Below, piece by piece: positions 24,659 through 32,560 of a DNA stretch of 64,000 bases (the first letter of the stretch is position 1; each line of letters begins with the position of its first letter). The translations under genes were made by a program, and so were the position numbers. Under the pieces are notes generated by a model, which was not told where the DNA came from, ran no database searches, and saw only the letters and a list, made by a program, of their open reading frames with translations. Source of the stretch: Armatimonadota bacterium. GTDB lineage: Bacteria > Armatimonadota > Fimbriimonadia > Fimbriimonadales > Fimbriimonadaceae. The stretch lies in NCBI GenBank assembly GCA_037138755.1, contig JBAXHT010000001.1:95805-159804 (forward strand), given 5' to 3'.

Positions 24659-25721
24659 TCGGTTTTCCACCCGCATCAGCTGATCGCAGAATCGCATCCA
24701 TGATCCTCACGTCGCGGAGGCCCATATCGCCGCCGGTCTTGAGGGTCATTTTCGGGTCACGAATGCACTGACTCAGATGGTCCATTTGGAGTGCCCATTG
24801 GTTGGACTCTTTCGGAATGATCGGCTGGCCGTTGAGGGTGAATTGGTGGTTTTCGTAGCCGGTGGCGGGTTCGGCGTCAATGCGTCCGGCGTTGCCGTAG
24901 ATGCGGACGTTGTTGGCATTCCAGCTATAGCTGGTGGCGCCTTGGCCCGTAATTCCGTTGGGGAAGACGAGGGTGAAGTGGTTGGAGTCTTCGACTTCTT
25001 TGAAGAGCTTGTTGCTGCTCTTGTCGCGAGTTCCGGTGACTTCGATCGGGTCGGCTCCGGCGAACATGCACATCGCTTGAATGGCGTAGATTCCAATCTC
25101 GCTGATCGCGCCGAAACCGCCGATGGCGCGCTTGTGGTGCCACTGGCTCCAGTCGCCTAATGTGAAGCCGTGGTCGCTGCGGATGTAACGGATGGTGCCA
25201 AGTTTGCCTTCCTTGCAAAGCCTTTGGGCTTCCAGGTTGTGAGGCTCGAAGTGACAGCGGTAGCCAACGCCGAGTCGCTTGTTTCGCTTCTTGGCTTCCT
25301 CGACCATTTCAATGGCTTGCTTCAAATCGCCGGTCATCGGCTTCTCGCAGCTGACGTGCTTGCCCGCTCTGAGGGCTCGCATGACGAACTCGTGGTGGGT
25401 GCCGGGAGGGGTGATCACGTAGACGACGTCGATATCTGGGTCGTTGGCGATCTTTTCGAGGTTCTTGTAATCGTAAATCTTGTTCTCAGGAATGCCGTAC
25501 TGTGCACCGTACATCTTCCCTTTCTCAGGCGAGCCAGTGATGAGGGACACCAGCCGACTGTGCTTACAATGCTTGAAGTTCGGCATGATATTTCGGGTGG
25601 CGTATCCGCCGAGACCAAGCACTGCCCAGCCGACGGGTTTGTCTTGTCCGAGGTTGCCGAGTGCGGCGGCTCCTAGAGCAGAACTAGAGGCTGCAAGAAG
25701 TTCGCGTCGAGAGAGGTCCAT
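24648..25721 (-). CDS. Tat-exported Gfo/Idh/MocA oxidoreductase (glucose-fructose oxidoreductase-like)
   Basis: A 357-residue protein. A twin-arginine signal (LSRRELLAASSSALGAAALG) precedes a Rossmann domain (GWAVLGLGGYATRNIM) with the family's second motif EKPMTGDLKQA (Lys of EKP). The C-terminal dimerisation domain includes GFGAISEIGIYAIQAMCMF. NAD(P) is probably bound before export, as in Zymomonas glucose-fructose oxidoreductase. The substrate is a sugar or inositol-like compound, not fixed. The start at 25721 is supported by the Tat signal and a TAAACT box 7 nt upstream. Confidence 0.88.
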   Translation of the reverse strand: MDLSRRELLAASSSALGAAALGNLGQDKPVGWAVLGLGGYATRNIMPNFKHCKHSRLVSLITGSPEKGKMYGAQYGIPENKIYDYKNLEKIANDPDIDVVYVITPPGTHHEFVMRALRAGKHVSCEKPMTGDLKQAIEMVEEAKKRNKRLGVGYRCHFEPHNLEAQRLCKEGKLGTIRYIRSDHGFTLGDWSQWHHKRAIGGFGAISEIGIYAIQAMCMFAGADPIEVTGTRDKSSNKLFKEVEDSNHFTLVFPNGITGQGATSYSWNANNVRIYGNAGRIDAEPATGYENHQFTLNGQPIIPKESNQWALQMDHLSQCIRDPKMTLKTGGDMGLRDVRIMDAILRSADAGGKPIKL

Positions 25722-25728
25722 GAGTCGC

Positions 25729-25734
25729 AGTTTA
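25729..25734 (-). promoter_or_regulatory. Leaderless-type -10 box (TAAACT, 7 nt before start)
   Basis: On the minus strand TAAACT is followed by 7 nt and the ATG at 25721. One base longer than the common spacing. Confidence 0.45.
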
Positions 25735-25759
25735 CGCTTGATCCAAGAGGAATTGATTG

Positions 25760-25765
25760 TAGAAT
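25760..25765 (+). promoter_or_regulatory. Leaderless-type -10 box (TAGAAT, 6 nt before GTG)
   Basis: TAGAAT, then TTGATT, then the GTG at 25772. It decides the GTG start over an overlapping in-frame TTG at 25766. Confidence 0.55.
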
Positions 25766-25771
25766 TTGATT

Positions 25772-26284
25772 GTGTTAGGCTTCCTTTTTGGTGAGGATCG
25801 GGAACCCCAACCTTCGCCCTGGCTCCGAGAATGGCAAACAAGGGACGATGCCCCGATCATTCGGCTGGTCGATGCGATCTTAGCGCAGGCGGTGAACGAA
25901 AGGTCTTCTGGAATCAGATTCGTTGTAGATCCCAACCGCATCCATATTGATGTTCCAACAGAGGAGCAATGGCAGAAGCGTGTCGAAATCGAGTCATGGA
26001 TGACTGAGAACAAGATTCCAAGATCGGACCAGGGAGACACTGACCCAGAGCTGTGGGTCGACTACGAAATCGATAACCAGTGGCGCGTCGCGATGATTGT
26101 TCCGGGGAACCTGACCGACCCAACAATTTGCAGACTACGAGTTAGACTCAATTATAAGCGATTCGCGTCTCTGGAGGAACCAGAGAATCTAATCTACGTC
26201 GACGGATCATTCCTACATATCGAAAGGTTTTCGCTGACTGATTCAGTCCGTGCTCTTATCCGAATCGAACCTGACCCTGACTAG
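25772..26284 (+). CDS. Unknown protein with GspE/PilB N-terminal-like segment
   Basis: A 170-residue protein. Residues ~25-55 (DDAPIIRLVDAILAQAVNER then SSGIRFVVDPNRIHIDVP) strongly resemble the start of the N2/PAS-like subdomain of type IV pilus and type II secretion ATPases, where the sequence usually reads 'PVVKLVNxILxxAIxxxASDIHIEP'. There is no P-loop NTPase domain and the rest is unrecognised. It could be a stand-alone relict or adaptor domain. The start is a GTG chosen from the 6-nt spacing to TAGAAT. It is convergent with the DUF2314 gene, sharing CTAG for both stops. Confidence 0.65.
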   Translation: MLGFLFGEDREPQPSPWLREWQTRDDAPIIRLVDAILAQAVNERSSGIRFVVDPNRIHIDVPTEEQWQKRVEIESWMTENKIPRSDQGDTDPELWVDYEIDNQWRVAMIVPGNLTDPTICRLRVRLNYKRFASLEEPENLIYVDGSFLHIERFSLTDSVRALIRIEPDPD

Positions 26285-26781
26285 CCCTCAACGTCCGGCA
26301 GCGGCGCAAACATCGCCATCAGTTGCTCATACTGGGCCTTCCCCATCGTGTGCGGTTTCGCCAGAACTCGGGCCGTGTAGTTACCGTGCATTTTGTCGCC
26401 TTCGGAGTACATCCAGTCTGAAATCTTTGACTCTGGAACCGTCACCAGTTCGCCAAATTTTACGTTTTTAACAATTCCAGGATCGTTCCCTAGTTTTCCT
26501 CTAACCGACTCGCCTTCGATGACGGGGTTCTCGAGCCAGAAGTGCTCAACCATTGCGCCATCTTCGATGGCAGCTTTGACCATATAGTCCTCGGGGTTCA
26601 GGGCCGAGGCTCGCTTGTCCCAGAAATACGGCAGGGTCTTTCGGGCGTTGGCGACGGCTTCGACCATTTCTGGGCTATCTGGATCAACTCGGGTCAACGT
26701 CTCCGGCATGGAGCGCATTCGAACGAAGTTCATGAATACAAGAAAGAAGACGACACCTAAGGCGATCCAAACAGCTAGCAT
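26281..26781 (-). CDS. DUF2314 membrane-anchored protein
   Basis: A 166-residue protein. One N-terminal transmembrane helix (AVWIALGVVFFLVFMNFV) is followed by a ~110-residue soluble domain. YMVKAAIEDGAMVEHFWLEN, VRGKLGNDPGIVKNVKFGEL and SDWMY match DUF2314 (YegJ-like), a family of unknown function that also occurs next to ankyrin and immunity proteins. Its start is set by TAGAAT at 6 nt. It is convergent with the GspE-N-like gene. Confidence 0.78.
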   Translation of the reverse strand: MLAVWIALGVVFFLVFMNFVRMRSMPETLTRVDPDSPEMVEAVANARKTLPYFWDKRASALNPEDYMVKAAIEDGAMVEHFWLENPVIEGESVRGKLGNDPGIVKNVKFGELVTVPESKISDWMYSEGDKMHGNYTARVLAKPHTMGKAQYEQLMAMFAPLPDVEG

Positions 26782-26787
26782 GGGCGC

Positions 26788-26793
26788 ATTCTA
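26788..26793 (-). promoter_or_regulatory. Leaderless-type -10 box (TAGAAT, 6 nt before start)
   Basis: On the minus strand TAGAAT, then GCGCCC, then the ATG at 26781. Confidence 0.55.
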
Positions 26794-26880
26794 CTCCCCA
26801 ACTAGATTCTTGACAACCCATTCAATAACACCGGGGAACTGGACGTATGCCGCACAAGTCGCTATGATGAGGAAAACGCC

Positions 26881-27465
26881 ATGGACATGATCAACCGCAT
26901 CACCATCGGAATCCGGCTTCCGGAGTCAACAGTTCAGGAACTGGAACAAGCTCTCTTGCTCATCAAACGCAAGCCGGGGATTCTGGATGTTCGGTGGAGT
27001 CAGCCCGGAGAGTGGATCGTTCCGCTGATGCCGGTCGGTGAAGTCGGGGTTTCAACGGCGGCTGCGATTAAAGACAAGCTCGGTCCATTCGTCGCTAACA
27101 TTAATCACTTCCAAGCCAACTTCGCCGGATTTTCCGGGGTGCCAAACCTGATTCAGCCCCGCTATGTGTCGCTGGTCTTTGACGAAACTTATAGCGGGGC
27201 TCTGATGCGTATCGCGACGGCCATTGAACAGCAAGTCGCACCGATTATTCCCCCTAAGGACATCAAGAACTTGCAAAACTACATCACGTTAGGGCGGCTC
27301 AAAACCGAAAGCGAGCAACTCCGGGTCGCCCTAGGTCGCGCACTCAAGATTCCGGAGCAGCCCGTTCTCAGCCCCCTGCCTGTGAGTTCAATTGATCTTC
27401 TGAGTGCGTTTGCCTCCACTAGCGGAATGAGTTACAAGGTGATTGAGTCGTTTCCGATGAAGTAA
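26881..27465 (+). CDS. 2H phosphoesterase/2'-5' RNA ligase relative lacking both catalytic histidines
   Basis: A 194-residue protein whose layout matches ThpR/LigT. It has RITIGIRLPESTVQELEQA, then VRWSQPGEWIVPLMPVGEV aligned to the usual 'RWVxPENxHLTLxFLGEV', and NYITLGRLK aligned to 'HITLARxK'. The two HxT motifs are altered: His to Ile46 with Thr to Pro48, and His to Tyr134 with Thr136 kept. It is therefore probably not an active cyclic phosphodiesterase or ligase. It may be a binding or regulatory derivative. A GAGGA-like ribosome site precedes the ATG. It is followed 13 bp later by the M28 peptidase. Confidence 0.65.
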   Translation: MDMINRITIGIRLPESTVQELEQALLLIKRKPGILDVRWSQPGEWIVPLMPVGEVGVSTAAAIKDKLGPFVANINHFQANFAGFSGVPNLIQPRYVSLVFDETYSGALMRIATAIEQQVAPIIPPKDIKNLQNYITLGRLKTESEQLRVALGRALKIPEQPVLSPLPVSSIDLLSAFASTSGMSYKVIESFPMK

Positions 27466-27478
27466 TCTGCGACTTAAC

Positions 27479-28948
27479 ATGACCCTCGCCGCCTTTGCCC
27501 TCGCGCTCTCATACGTTCCGCAGTCCACCGACGAAATTGTCGCCAAGATCGTCAATGAGGCGAAATCGAACTCGCAGGCGATGAAGTCGCTCCAGGACTT
27601 GACATCTAAGTTCGGCCCGCGCCTGACGTCTTCCTCTAACCTCGATCAAGCCCAACGCTGGATGGCGAATCAATTCAAAAAGGCCGGTTGCACAAATGTG
27701 CATTTAGAACCTTGGGGTTCGATTCCGGTTGGGTTTGATCGTGGCCGAAACTCCTTTGGGCGGATGAACACCCCGGTTGCTCGTCAGTTTGAGTTCACTT
27801 CGCCAAGCTGGACCGAAGGCACGAAGGGAGCCATGAAGGGGCTGGCTATCGCCTGCCCGAAGGACAAAGCAGAGCTAGACGCGATGAAAGAAAAGTTGAA
27901 AGGAGCATGGGTGGTGATGGATCGTCAGCCACGGCGCTCACGTCCAGGGGCAGATGCGCCTTCGCCAGAGGTACAGGCGCAGATCGATTTGGATGCCGCA
28001 ATTGATGGACTCGGAATCGCGGGGCGCGTCTATGCCTCGCGAAGCGAGCTTGTCATCACTTCCGGAAGTTTCCGAGATAAGACCTTCGAGAAGCACCCGA
28101 TGGACCGAAGCGTGACGATTCGCAAGTCGGACATGGACGCTCTGAAGGCTTCGATGGCGGAAGGCAAAGCGGTTGAACTAGAGTTCAATTTGGACCAGAA
28201 GTTCCGCAAAGGGCCAGTTGTTCAAAACAACGTAATCGCCGAAATCAAAGGCACCGAGAAGCCGGACGAGGTGGTGATCATCAGCGGGCACATTGATAGC
28301 TGGGATGGACCGGGAGCAGTTGGAGCTTCGGATAATGGCACCGGTTCTTGCACCGCTCTGGAAGCAGCTAGGCTACTCCTGAAAGCAGGAGCCAAGCCTA
28401 AACGCACAATTCGATTCATCCTTTGGGGCGGCGAAGAGCAAGGGCTTTATGGCTCACGAAGCTACGTCATCCAGCACGAAAAAGAGCTGGACAAGATCAG
28501 CGCGGTATTCGTGGATGACGGCGGAAGCAACTACATCGGCGGCTATAACGGTCATCCCGACATGAAGCCAATCCTTCAACGAGGGATGGATCAGGTCGTC
28601 GCCGCATTCCCAGATTTGCCGATGCGTTACACCGAGCGGACGAACCCCAAGACTCAGATTGGTTCCGACCAGGACAGCTTCAACGCGGTCGGCGTGCCCG
28701 GGTTCTTCACCCTCGAAACCGGTTCCGAGAAGTACGGGTCTCAGGACTACAACTTCATCCACCACACCCAGCACGACACAATGAAGTACGTGATCCCCAT
28801 GTACATGGTCCAGTCGTCGGTCGCCCACGCGGTCGTCGGCCTCCAGGTCGCCAACGCCGAGACAATGCTTCCTCGCTATCCAAAGTTCGAGTACAAGCTC
28901 AATCCAGACGGCGTTCCGGGGCTTGCTGCGCTTTTGATGAAGAAGTAA
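27479..28948 (+). CDS. M28-family zinc aminopeptidase/carboxypeptidase Q-like, exported
   Basis: A 489-residue protein. A short hydrophobic N-terminus (TLAAFALALSYV) acts as signal. A propeptide-like/PA-insert region covers ~50-220. The M28 catalytic core follows: His in ISGHIDSWDG, bridging Asp in GASDNGTGS, Glu pair in WGGEEQGLYG, Asp in VFVDDGGSN, and final His in HHTQHDTM. This is a complete dinuclear zinc set. The layout resembles plasma glutamate carboxypeptidase. Likely role: extracytoplasmic peptide degradation. The next downstream element on this strand is the his leader. Confidence 0.87.
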   Translation: MTLAAFALALSYVPQSTDEIVAKIVNEAKSNSQAMKSLQDLTSKFGPRLTSSSNLDQAQRWMANQFKKAGCTNVHLEPWGSIPVGFDRGRNSFGRMNTPVARQFEFTSPSWTEGTKGAMKGLAIACPKDKAELDAMKEKLKGAWVVMDRQPRRSRPGADAPSPEVQAQIDLDAAIDGLGIAGRVYASRSELVITSGSFRDKTFEKHPMDRSVTIRKSDMDALKASMAEGKAVELEFNLDQKFRKGPVVQNNVIAEIKGTEKPDEVVIISGHIDSWDGPGAVGASDNGTGSCTALEAARLLLKAGAKPKRTIRFILWGGEEQGLYGSRSYVIQHEKELDKISAVFVDDGGSNYIGGYNGHPDMKPILQRGMDQVVAAFPDLPMRYTERTNPKTQIGSDQDSFNAVGVPGFFTLETGSEKYGSQDYNFIHHTQHDTMKYVIPMYMVQSSVAHAVVGLQVANAETMLPRYPKFEYKLNPDGVPGLAALLMKK

Positions 28949-28969
28949 GCGCGGTTGACAACGTAGGAT

Positions 28970-29003
28970 TCAGCATGCAAGACTAGAGGGGTCTTGATGC
29001 TGA
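28970..29003 (+). promoter_or_regulatory. Hairpin enclosing the his leader ribosome site
   Basis: TCAGCAT and CAAGAC (with one bulged G) pair with GTCTTG and ATGCTGA. The AGAGGGG Shine-Dalgarno sequence (28985-28991) lies in the loop and the leader start codon in the 3' strand. TTGACA (28955-28960) and a TAGGAT box (28965-28970) lie just upstream. If transcription starts near 28977, only the inner six pairs would be in the RNA. Confidence 0.55.
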
Positions 29004-29044
29004 GTCTTCACCATCACCACCATATCCATCATCATTGCGCCTAA
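28997..29044 (+). CDS. hisL: his operon leader peptide (8 histidine codons)
   Basis: ATG at 28997, preceded by AGAGGGG at 5 nt spacing, encodes the 15-residue peptide MLSLHHHHHIHHHCA and stops at TAA 29042-29044. Eight of 15 codons are histidine. The last His codons overlap the 5' arm of the terminator hairpin that lies between this ORF and hisG. A ribosome stalled for lack of charged tRNA-His would sit on that arm and prevent termination. This is the classical attenuation logic known from enterobacterial his operons; here it is deduced from sequence. The peptide itself presumably has no function. Confidence 0.92.
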   Translation: MLSLHHHHHIHHHCA

Positions 29045-29065
29045 GTTGCCGCAATGATGTTTTTT
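29030..29065 (+). terminator. his operon attenuator terminator
   Basis: CATCATTGCG (29030-29039) pairs perfectly with CGCAATGATG (29050-29059) across a 10-nt loop and is followed by six T. The 5' arm contains the last two full His codons and the Cys codon of the leader peptide, and the leader stop lies in the loop. It ends 51 nt before hisG. Confidence 0.93.
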
Positions 29066-29116
29066 GGTTTGCCGTTCCGCGCGAGCCACTTCCCCTTCTC
29101 TTCTCACAATTTGAAT

Positions 29117-29971
29117 ATGAACCTTAAACTTGCCCTCCCAACTGGGCGCATTCAGCAAAACGTGTACAAGCTTCTTGAGGAAGCGGGAATCCGCATTTCG
29201 GGCGGGCCGCGCTCCTACCGACCGACTCTCAGCGCTGAAGGGTTTGATACCAAGATTCTGAAGACGCAGAATATCGTGGAGATGCTCGCGATTGGTCGCC
29301 GAGACATCGGCTTTGCCGGGCATGACTGGGTTCGCGAGAAACGGGCGGACGTGGTTCATCTGCTGGACACCGGCTTTGACAAAGTTCGAATTGTTGCCGC
29401 GGCGCCTTCCGGATTTCCGTCGGCGGAGGCGTATCAGGGCCGAACGCTGGTGATCGCGACCGAGTATGTTCAGCTTGCTCAAGATTGGATTGACCTCAAA
29501 GGGATGGACGCGAAGGTCATTCGGAGTTACGGAACGACTGAGGTCTTTCCACCAGAAGATGCGGATTGCATCGTCGATAACACCTCAACTGGCGAGACCC
29601 TCAAGGCCTCTGGTTTGCAAATCATCGATGAGCTGATGCAGTCTTCGACCGCGCTTTTTGCCAGCCAGCAAGCAATGGCAAACCCTGATCTGCGAGGAAG
29701 GATTGAGGATTTTGTGCTTTTGATTCGATCGGTTTTGGATGCTCGTGACCGGGTGATGGTTGAAGTCAACGTGAGCCGAGAGTCGCTGGAAGCAGTGGCG
29801 GCCTGCTTGCCGTCCATGCGTCAGCCGACGGTGGCTGCGCTTCACGGAGACGCAGGATTCGTCGTGAAATCGGCGGTCAAGCGAACCGATTTGGTGACGC
29901 TGATTCCGCTGATCAAGGCGAAAGGGGGCACCGATATCGTGGTTTCAGCGATATCGAACGTCATCCCATGA
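29117..29971 (+). CDS. hisG: ATP phosphoribosyltransferase (long form)
   Basis: First step of histidine synthesis: ATP plus PRPP gives phosphoribosyl-ATP. A 284-residue protein starting MNLKLALPTGRIQQNVYKLL. DADCIVDNTSTGETLKAS carries the PRPP-loop-like signature. The C-terminal ~75 residues (DRVMVEVNVSRESLEAVAAC to DIVVSAISNVIP) are the ACT-like regulatory domain of the long HisG form, which binds histidine as feedback inhibitor and needs no HisZ. The start at 29117 follows the conserved N-terminus; the longer frame would begin inside the attenuator. Its stop overlaps hisH by ATGA. Confidence 0.96.
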   Translation: MNLKLALPTGRIQQNVYKLLEEAGIRISGGPRSYRPTLSAEGFDTKILKTQNIVEMLAIGRRDIGFAGHDWVREKRADVVHLLDTGFDKVRIVAAAPSGFPSAEAYQGRTLVIATEYVQLAQDWIDLKGMDAKVIRSYGTTEVFPPEDADCIVDNTSTGETLKASGLQIIDELMQSSTALFASQQAMANPDLRGRIEDFVLLIRSVLDARDRVMVEVNVSRESLEAVAACLPSMRQPTVAALHGDAGFVVKSAVKRTDLVTLIPLIKAKGGTDIVVSAISNVIP

Positions 29972-30558
29972 GCCGCGTCGTCGGGGTGATCGATACTCGC
30001 GTGGCGAACACCGCCAGCATCTTTGCTGGGTTGCGTCGGGCTGGGTTGGAGCCGGTTGCGGTCGGTTCGGCGGCCGATTTGGAGGGGCAAGAAGCTGTGG
30101 TTCTTCCCGGCGTTGGAGCATTTGCCGCTGGCATGTCTGCTCTCGACAGAATGTGTTTGGTGGAGCCACTGCAGGACTGGATCGCGGCGGATCGGCCGTT
30201 CTTGTCGGTTTGTTTGGGAATGCAGTTGCTGTTTGAATCGAGCGAAGAATCGCCAGGAGTTGCCGGTTTAGGAGTCGTGCCAGGTGCGGTCACCCGATTC
30301 CCGGATGGAGTCGTCATCCCTCACTTCGGCTGGAATCAGATTGCTTCGTCGTCCGATTTTTTTGCTGATGGAGACGTGTACTTTGCCAATTCCTTTCGCG
30401 CTACAGAGGCGCCGGAGGGGTGGGAAACGGCCACTTGTGATCATGGCGGATCGTTCCTCGCGGGAATTCGGAAGGGCCGAGTTGCGGCGGTCCAGTTCCA
30501 CCCCGAAATCTCCGGAGCCGTCGGAGCTTCGCTTCTAGATAGGTGGGCTCAATGGTAA
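29968..30558 (+). CDS. hisH: Imidazole glycerol phosphate synthase, glutaminase subunit
   Basis: A 196-residue class I glutamine amidotransferase that supplies ammonia to HisF. LSVCLGMQLLFESSEE contains the nucleophilic Cys and VQFHPEISG the catalytic His-Glu pair. LPGVGAFAAGMSAL and PHFGWNQI are HisH-specific. It overlaps hisG by 4 bases and hisF by 7, giving strong coupling with its partner subunit. Confidence 0.97.
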   Translation: MSRVVGVIDTRVANTASIFAGLRRAGLEPVAVGSAADLEGQEAVVLPGVGAFAAGMSALDRMCLVEPLQDWIAADRPFLSVCLGMQLLFESSEESPGVAGLGVVPGAVTRFPDGVVIPHFGWNQIASSSDFFADGDVYFANSFRATEAPEGWETATCDHGGSFLAGIRKGRVAAVQFHPEISGAVGASLLDRWAQW

Positions 30559-31304
30559 CCAAACGGATCATCCCCTGCCTGGATTGCCGCGACGGTCGTG
30601 TCGTCAAGGGCATCAACTTTCAGGGCCTGAAGGATGCAGGTTCTCCTGTCGAGCTTTCCTTGCGCTACCAGGATGAAGGCGCGGACGAGATTGTCATTCT
30701 GGACGTTGGCGCGACAGTTGAAGGGCGGCAAAACCAGCTCGACACGATTCGCGCTGTGCGGGTTGATCTCGCGATTCCGCTGACGGTTGGCGGCGGGGTT
30801 CGCGAACTTCGGGATATCGAGGCCCTGCTTGATGCGGGTGCCGATAAGGTTTCGATCAACACCGCCGGAGTGGATCGCCCTGAGTTGATTCGTGAGGCTT
30901 CGGAGGCGTTCGGGGCACAGTGTACGGTGGTCGCAATTGACACCAAGTGGATCGGCGACAGATGGAGCGTGCTTACGAGAGCAGGACGAGATGTTCGAGA
31001 TATCGACACCCTCGCGTGGTGTCGCGAAGTCGCAGCACTGGGGGCAGGAGAGATTCTGTTAACTAGTTTTGATAGGGATGGGACCAAGGAGGGCTACGAT
31101 CTCAAGTTGCTTCGAGCCGCTAGCGAGGCGGTTTCCATTCCGATCATCGCAAGCGGCGGCGCACGGGTTGCAGACGATCTCTTCGACGCCTTCGAAGCCG
31201 GGGCTAACGCGGCCCTCGCCGCATCGATTTTCCACTACGACAACCTGCATATCTCCGATATTAAAGCCCATCTGGCGGGCAAAGGAATCACGATAAGACA
31301 ATGA
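30552..31304 (+). CDS. hisF: Imidazole glycerol phosphate synthase, cyclase subunit
   Basis: A 250-residue TIM barrel. KRIIPCLDCRDGRVVKGINF carries the first catalytic Asp, TVVAIDTKW the second, and LTSFDRDGTKEGYD and IIASGGAR form phosphate sites. It makes IGP and AICAR from PRFAR and ammonia. ATG at 30552 overlaps the end of hisH by 7 bases; a GTG three codons upstream is a less likely start. It overlaps the fused hisA gene by 4 bases. Confidence 0.97.
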   Translation: MVTKRIIPCLDCRDGRVVKGINFQGLKDAGSPVELSLRYQDEGADEIVILDVGATVEGRQNQLDTIRAVRVDLAIPLTVGGGVRELRDIEALLDAGADKVSINTAGVDRPELIREASEAFGAQCTVVAIDTKWIGDRWSVLTRAGRDVRDIDTLAWCREVAALGAGEILLTSFDRDGTKEGYDLKLLRAASEAVSIPIIASGGARVADDLFDAFEAGANAALAASIFHYDNLHISDIKAHLAGKGITIRQ

Positions 31305-32560
31305 TCATTCCAAGCATCGACCTTCAAAGCGGCAAGGCCGTACAGCTGATCGGCGGTAAAGAGTTCGCCGTTGACGGCGGGGACCCACGCGCTTGGGCAC
31401 GGGAGTTTGGGATTGCCGGAGAGATTGGAGTGATCGACCTGGATGCCGCACTCGGAACGGGCAATAATCGCGATACAATTGTCGGGATTCTGAAAGATCA
31501 CCGTTGCCGAGTCGGCGGCGGAATTCGCACTCTGGAGGACGCTTTGTTCTATTTGGATGCCGGTGCACTCCAGGTGATTATCGGCACTAAGGCGACCCCT
31601 CAGTTCTGCTCTCAATTGCCGCGAGCCCGCGTGATGGCAGCGCTGGATACGGTGCATGGCGAGGTCGTGGTGGATGGCTGGCAAACCAACACCAGGAAGC
31701 CAATCGAAGAGCGAATCGCCGAACTTCGTGACCACGTTGGCGGGTTCTTGGTCACATTTGTTGAGCGCGAAGGACGAATGGTGACGATGGATATGGACCG
31801 TTGCCGTGCTCTCAAAGAGCTTTGTGGAGAAGTGCCTTTGACAGTTGCAGGTGGGCTTTCGACGGTGGATGAGGTGGCTGAATTGGACGCGATGGGGATC
31901 GATGTTCAGGTCGGAATGGCGCTCTACACACGCAAGGTCGACTACATCGACTGCGTTCTTTCGCCCCTCAAACGAAGACTTCCGGATCAGCTTTGGCCAA
32001 CTGTTGTAGCAGACGAACAGGGACGGGCTTTAGGTTTGGTTTGGAGCAGTGAAGAGTCTGTGCGGCTCGCCGCGAAAGAGCGGCGTGGAATTTACTATTC
32101 GCGCTCGCGCAAGGAGATTTGGAGAAAGGGCGAGACCAGCGGGGCGGTTCAGGAGCTACTGAGGATTGATTTGGATTGCGACCGGGACGCTCTAAAGTTC
32201 ACCGTCAGGCAATCTGGAAGCGGGTTCTGCCACAAGCAGACTGACTCGTGCTGGGGTGATTTGGGCGGCCTCCCTGTCCTGGAGTCAACCCTTGAATCCC
32301 GAAAGATGGACGCTCCAGCAGGTTCCTACTCGGCTCGCCTGTTCACCGAAGAAGGATTACTTGAGAGTAAGTTGACCGAAGAAGCCAAGGAACTCGCCGA
32401 GGCGACCGACCGCGAGCATATTATCGCAGAAGCAGCTGACCTTCTTTACTTCGTGACCGCGAAACTAGCCCAAAACGGCATTTCACACGCCGAAGTCGAG
32501 CGAGAACTTGACCGACGAAGTAAGAAAATCACCCGACGGGGAGGCGACCGAAAGGCATGA
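31301..32560 (+). CDS. Trifunctional HisA-HisI-HisE fusion
   Basis: A 419-residue protein joining three steps. Residues ~1-222 are HisA (ProFAR isomerase): PSIDLQ with Asp7, VGGGIRTLEDA, Asp116 in ALDTVHGEVVVDGW, and a second phosphate site near VAGGLS. Residues ~228-320 are HisI (PR-AMP cyclohydrolase): SRSRKEIWRKGETSGAVQ, DCDRD zinc/magnesium motif at 292-296 and FCHKQTDSC thiols. Residues ~322-410 are HisE (PR-ATP pyrophosphatase): LTEEAKELAEA and EAADLLYF. HisIE fusions are common; adding HisA is unusual. No frameshift or stop separates the domains. It is coupled by 4-base overlaps to hisF and hisD. Confidence 0.93.
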   Translation: MIIPSIDLQSGKAVQLIGGKEFAVDGGDPRAWAREFGIAGEIGVIDLDAALGTGNNRDTIVGILKDHRCRVGGGIRTLEDALFYLDAGALQVIIGTKATPQFCSQLPRARVMAALDTVHGEVVVDGWQTNTRKPIEERIAELRDHVGGFLVTFVEREGRMVTMDMDRCRALKELCGEVPLTVAGGLSTVDEVAELDAMGIDVQVGMALYTRKVDYIDCVLSPLKRRLPDQLWPTVVADEQGRALGLVWSSEESVRLAAKERRGIYYSRSRKEIWRKGETSGAVQELLRIDLDCDRDALKFTVRQSGSGFCHKQTDSCWGDLGGLPVLESTLESRKMDAPAGSYSARLFTEEGLLESKLTEEAKELAEATDREHIIAEAADLLYFVTAKLAQNGISHAEVERELDRRSKKITRRGGDRKA

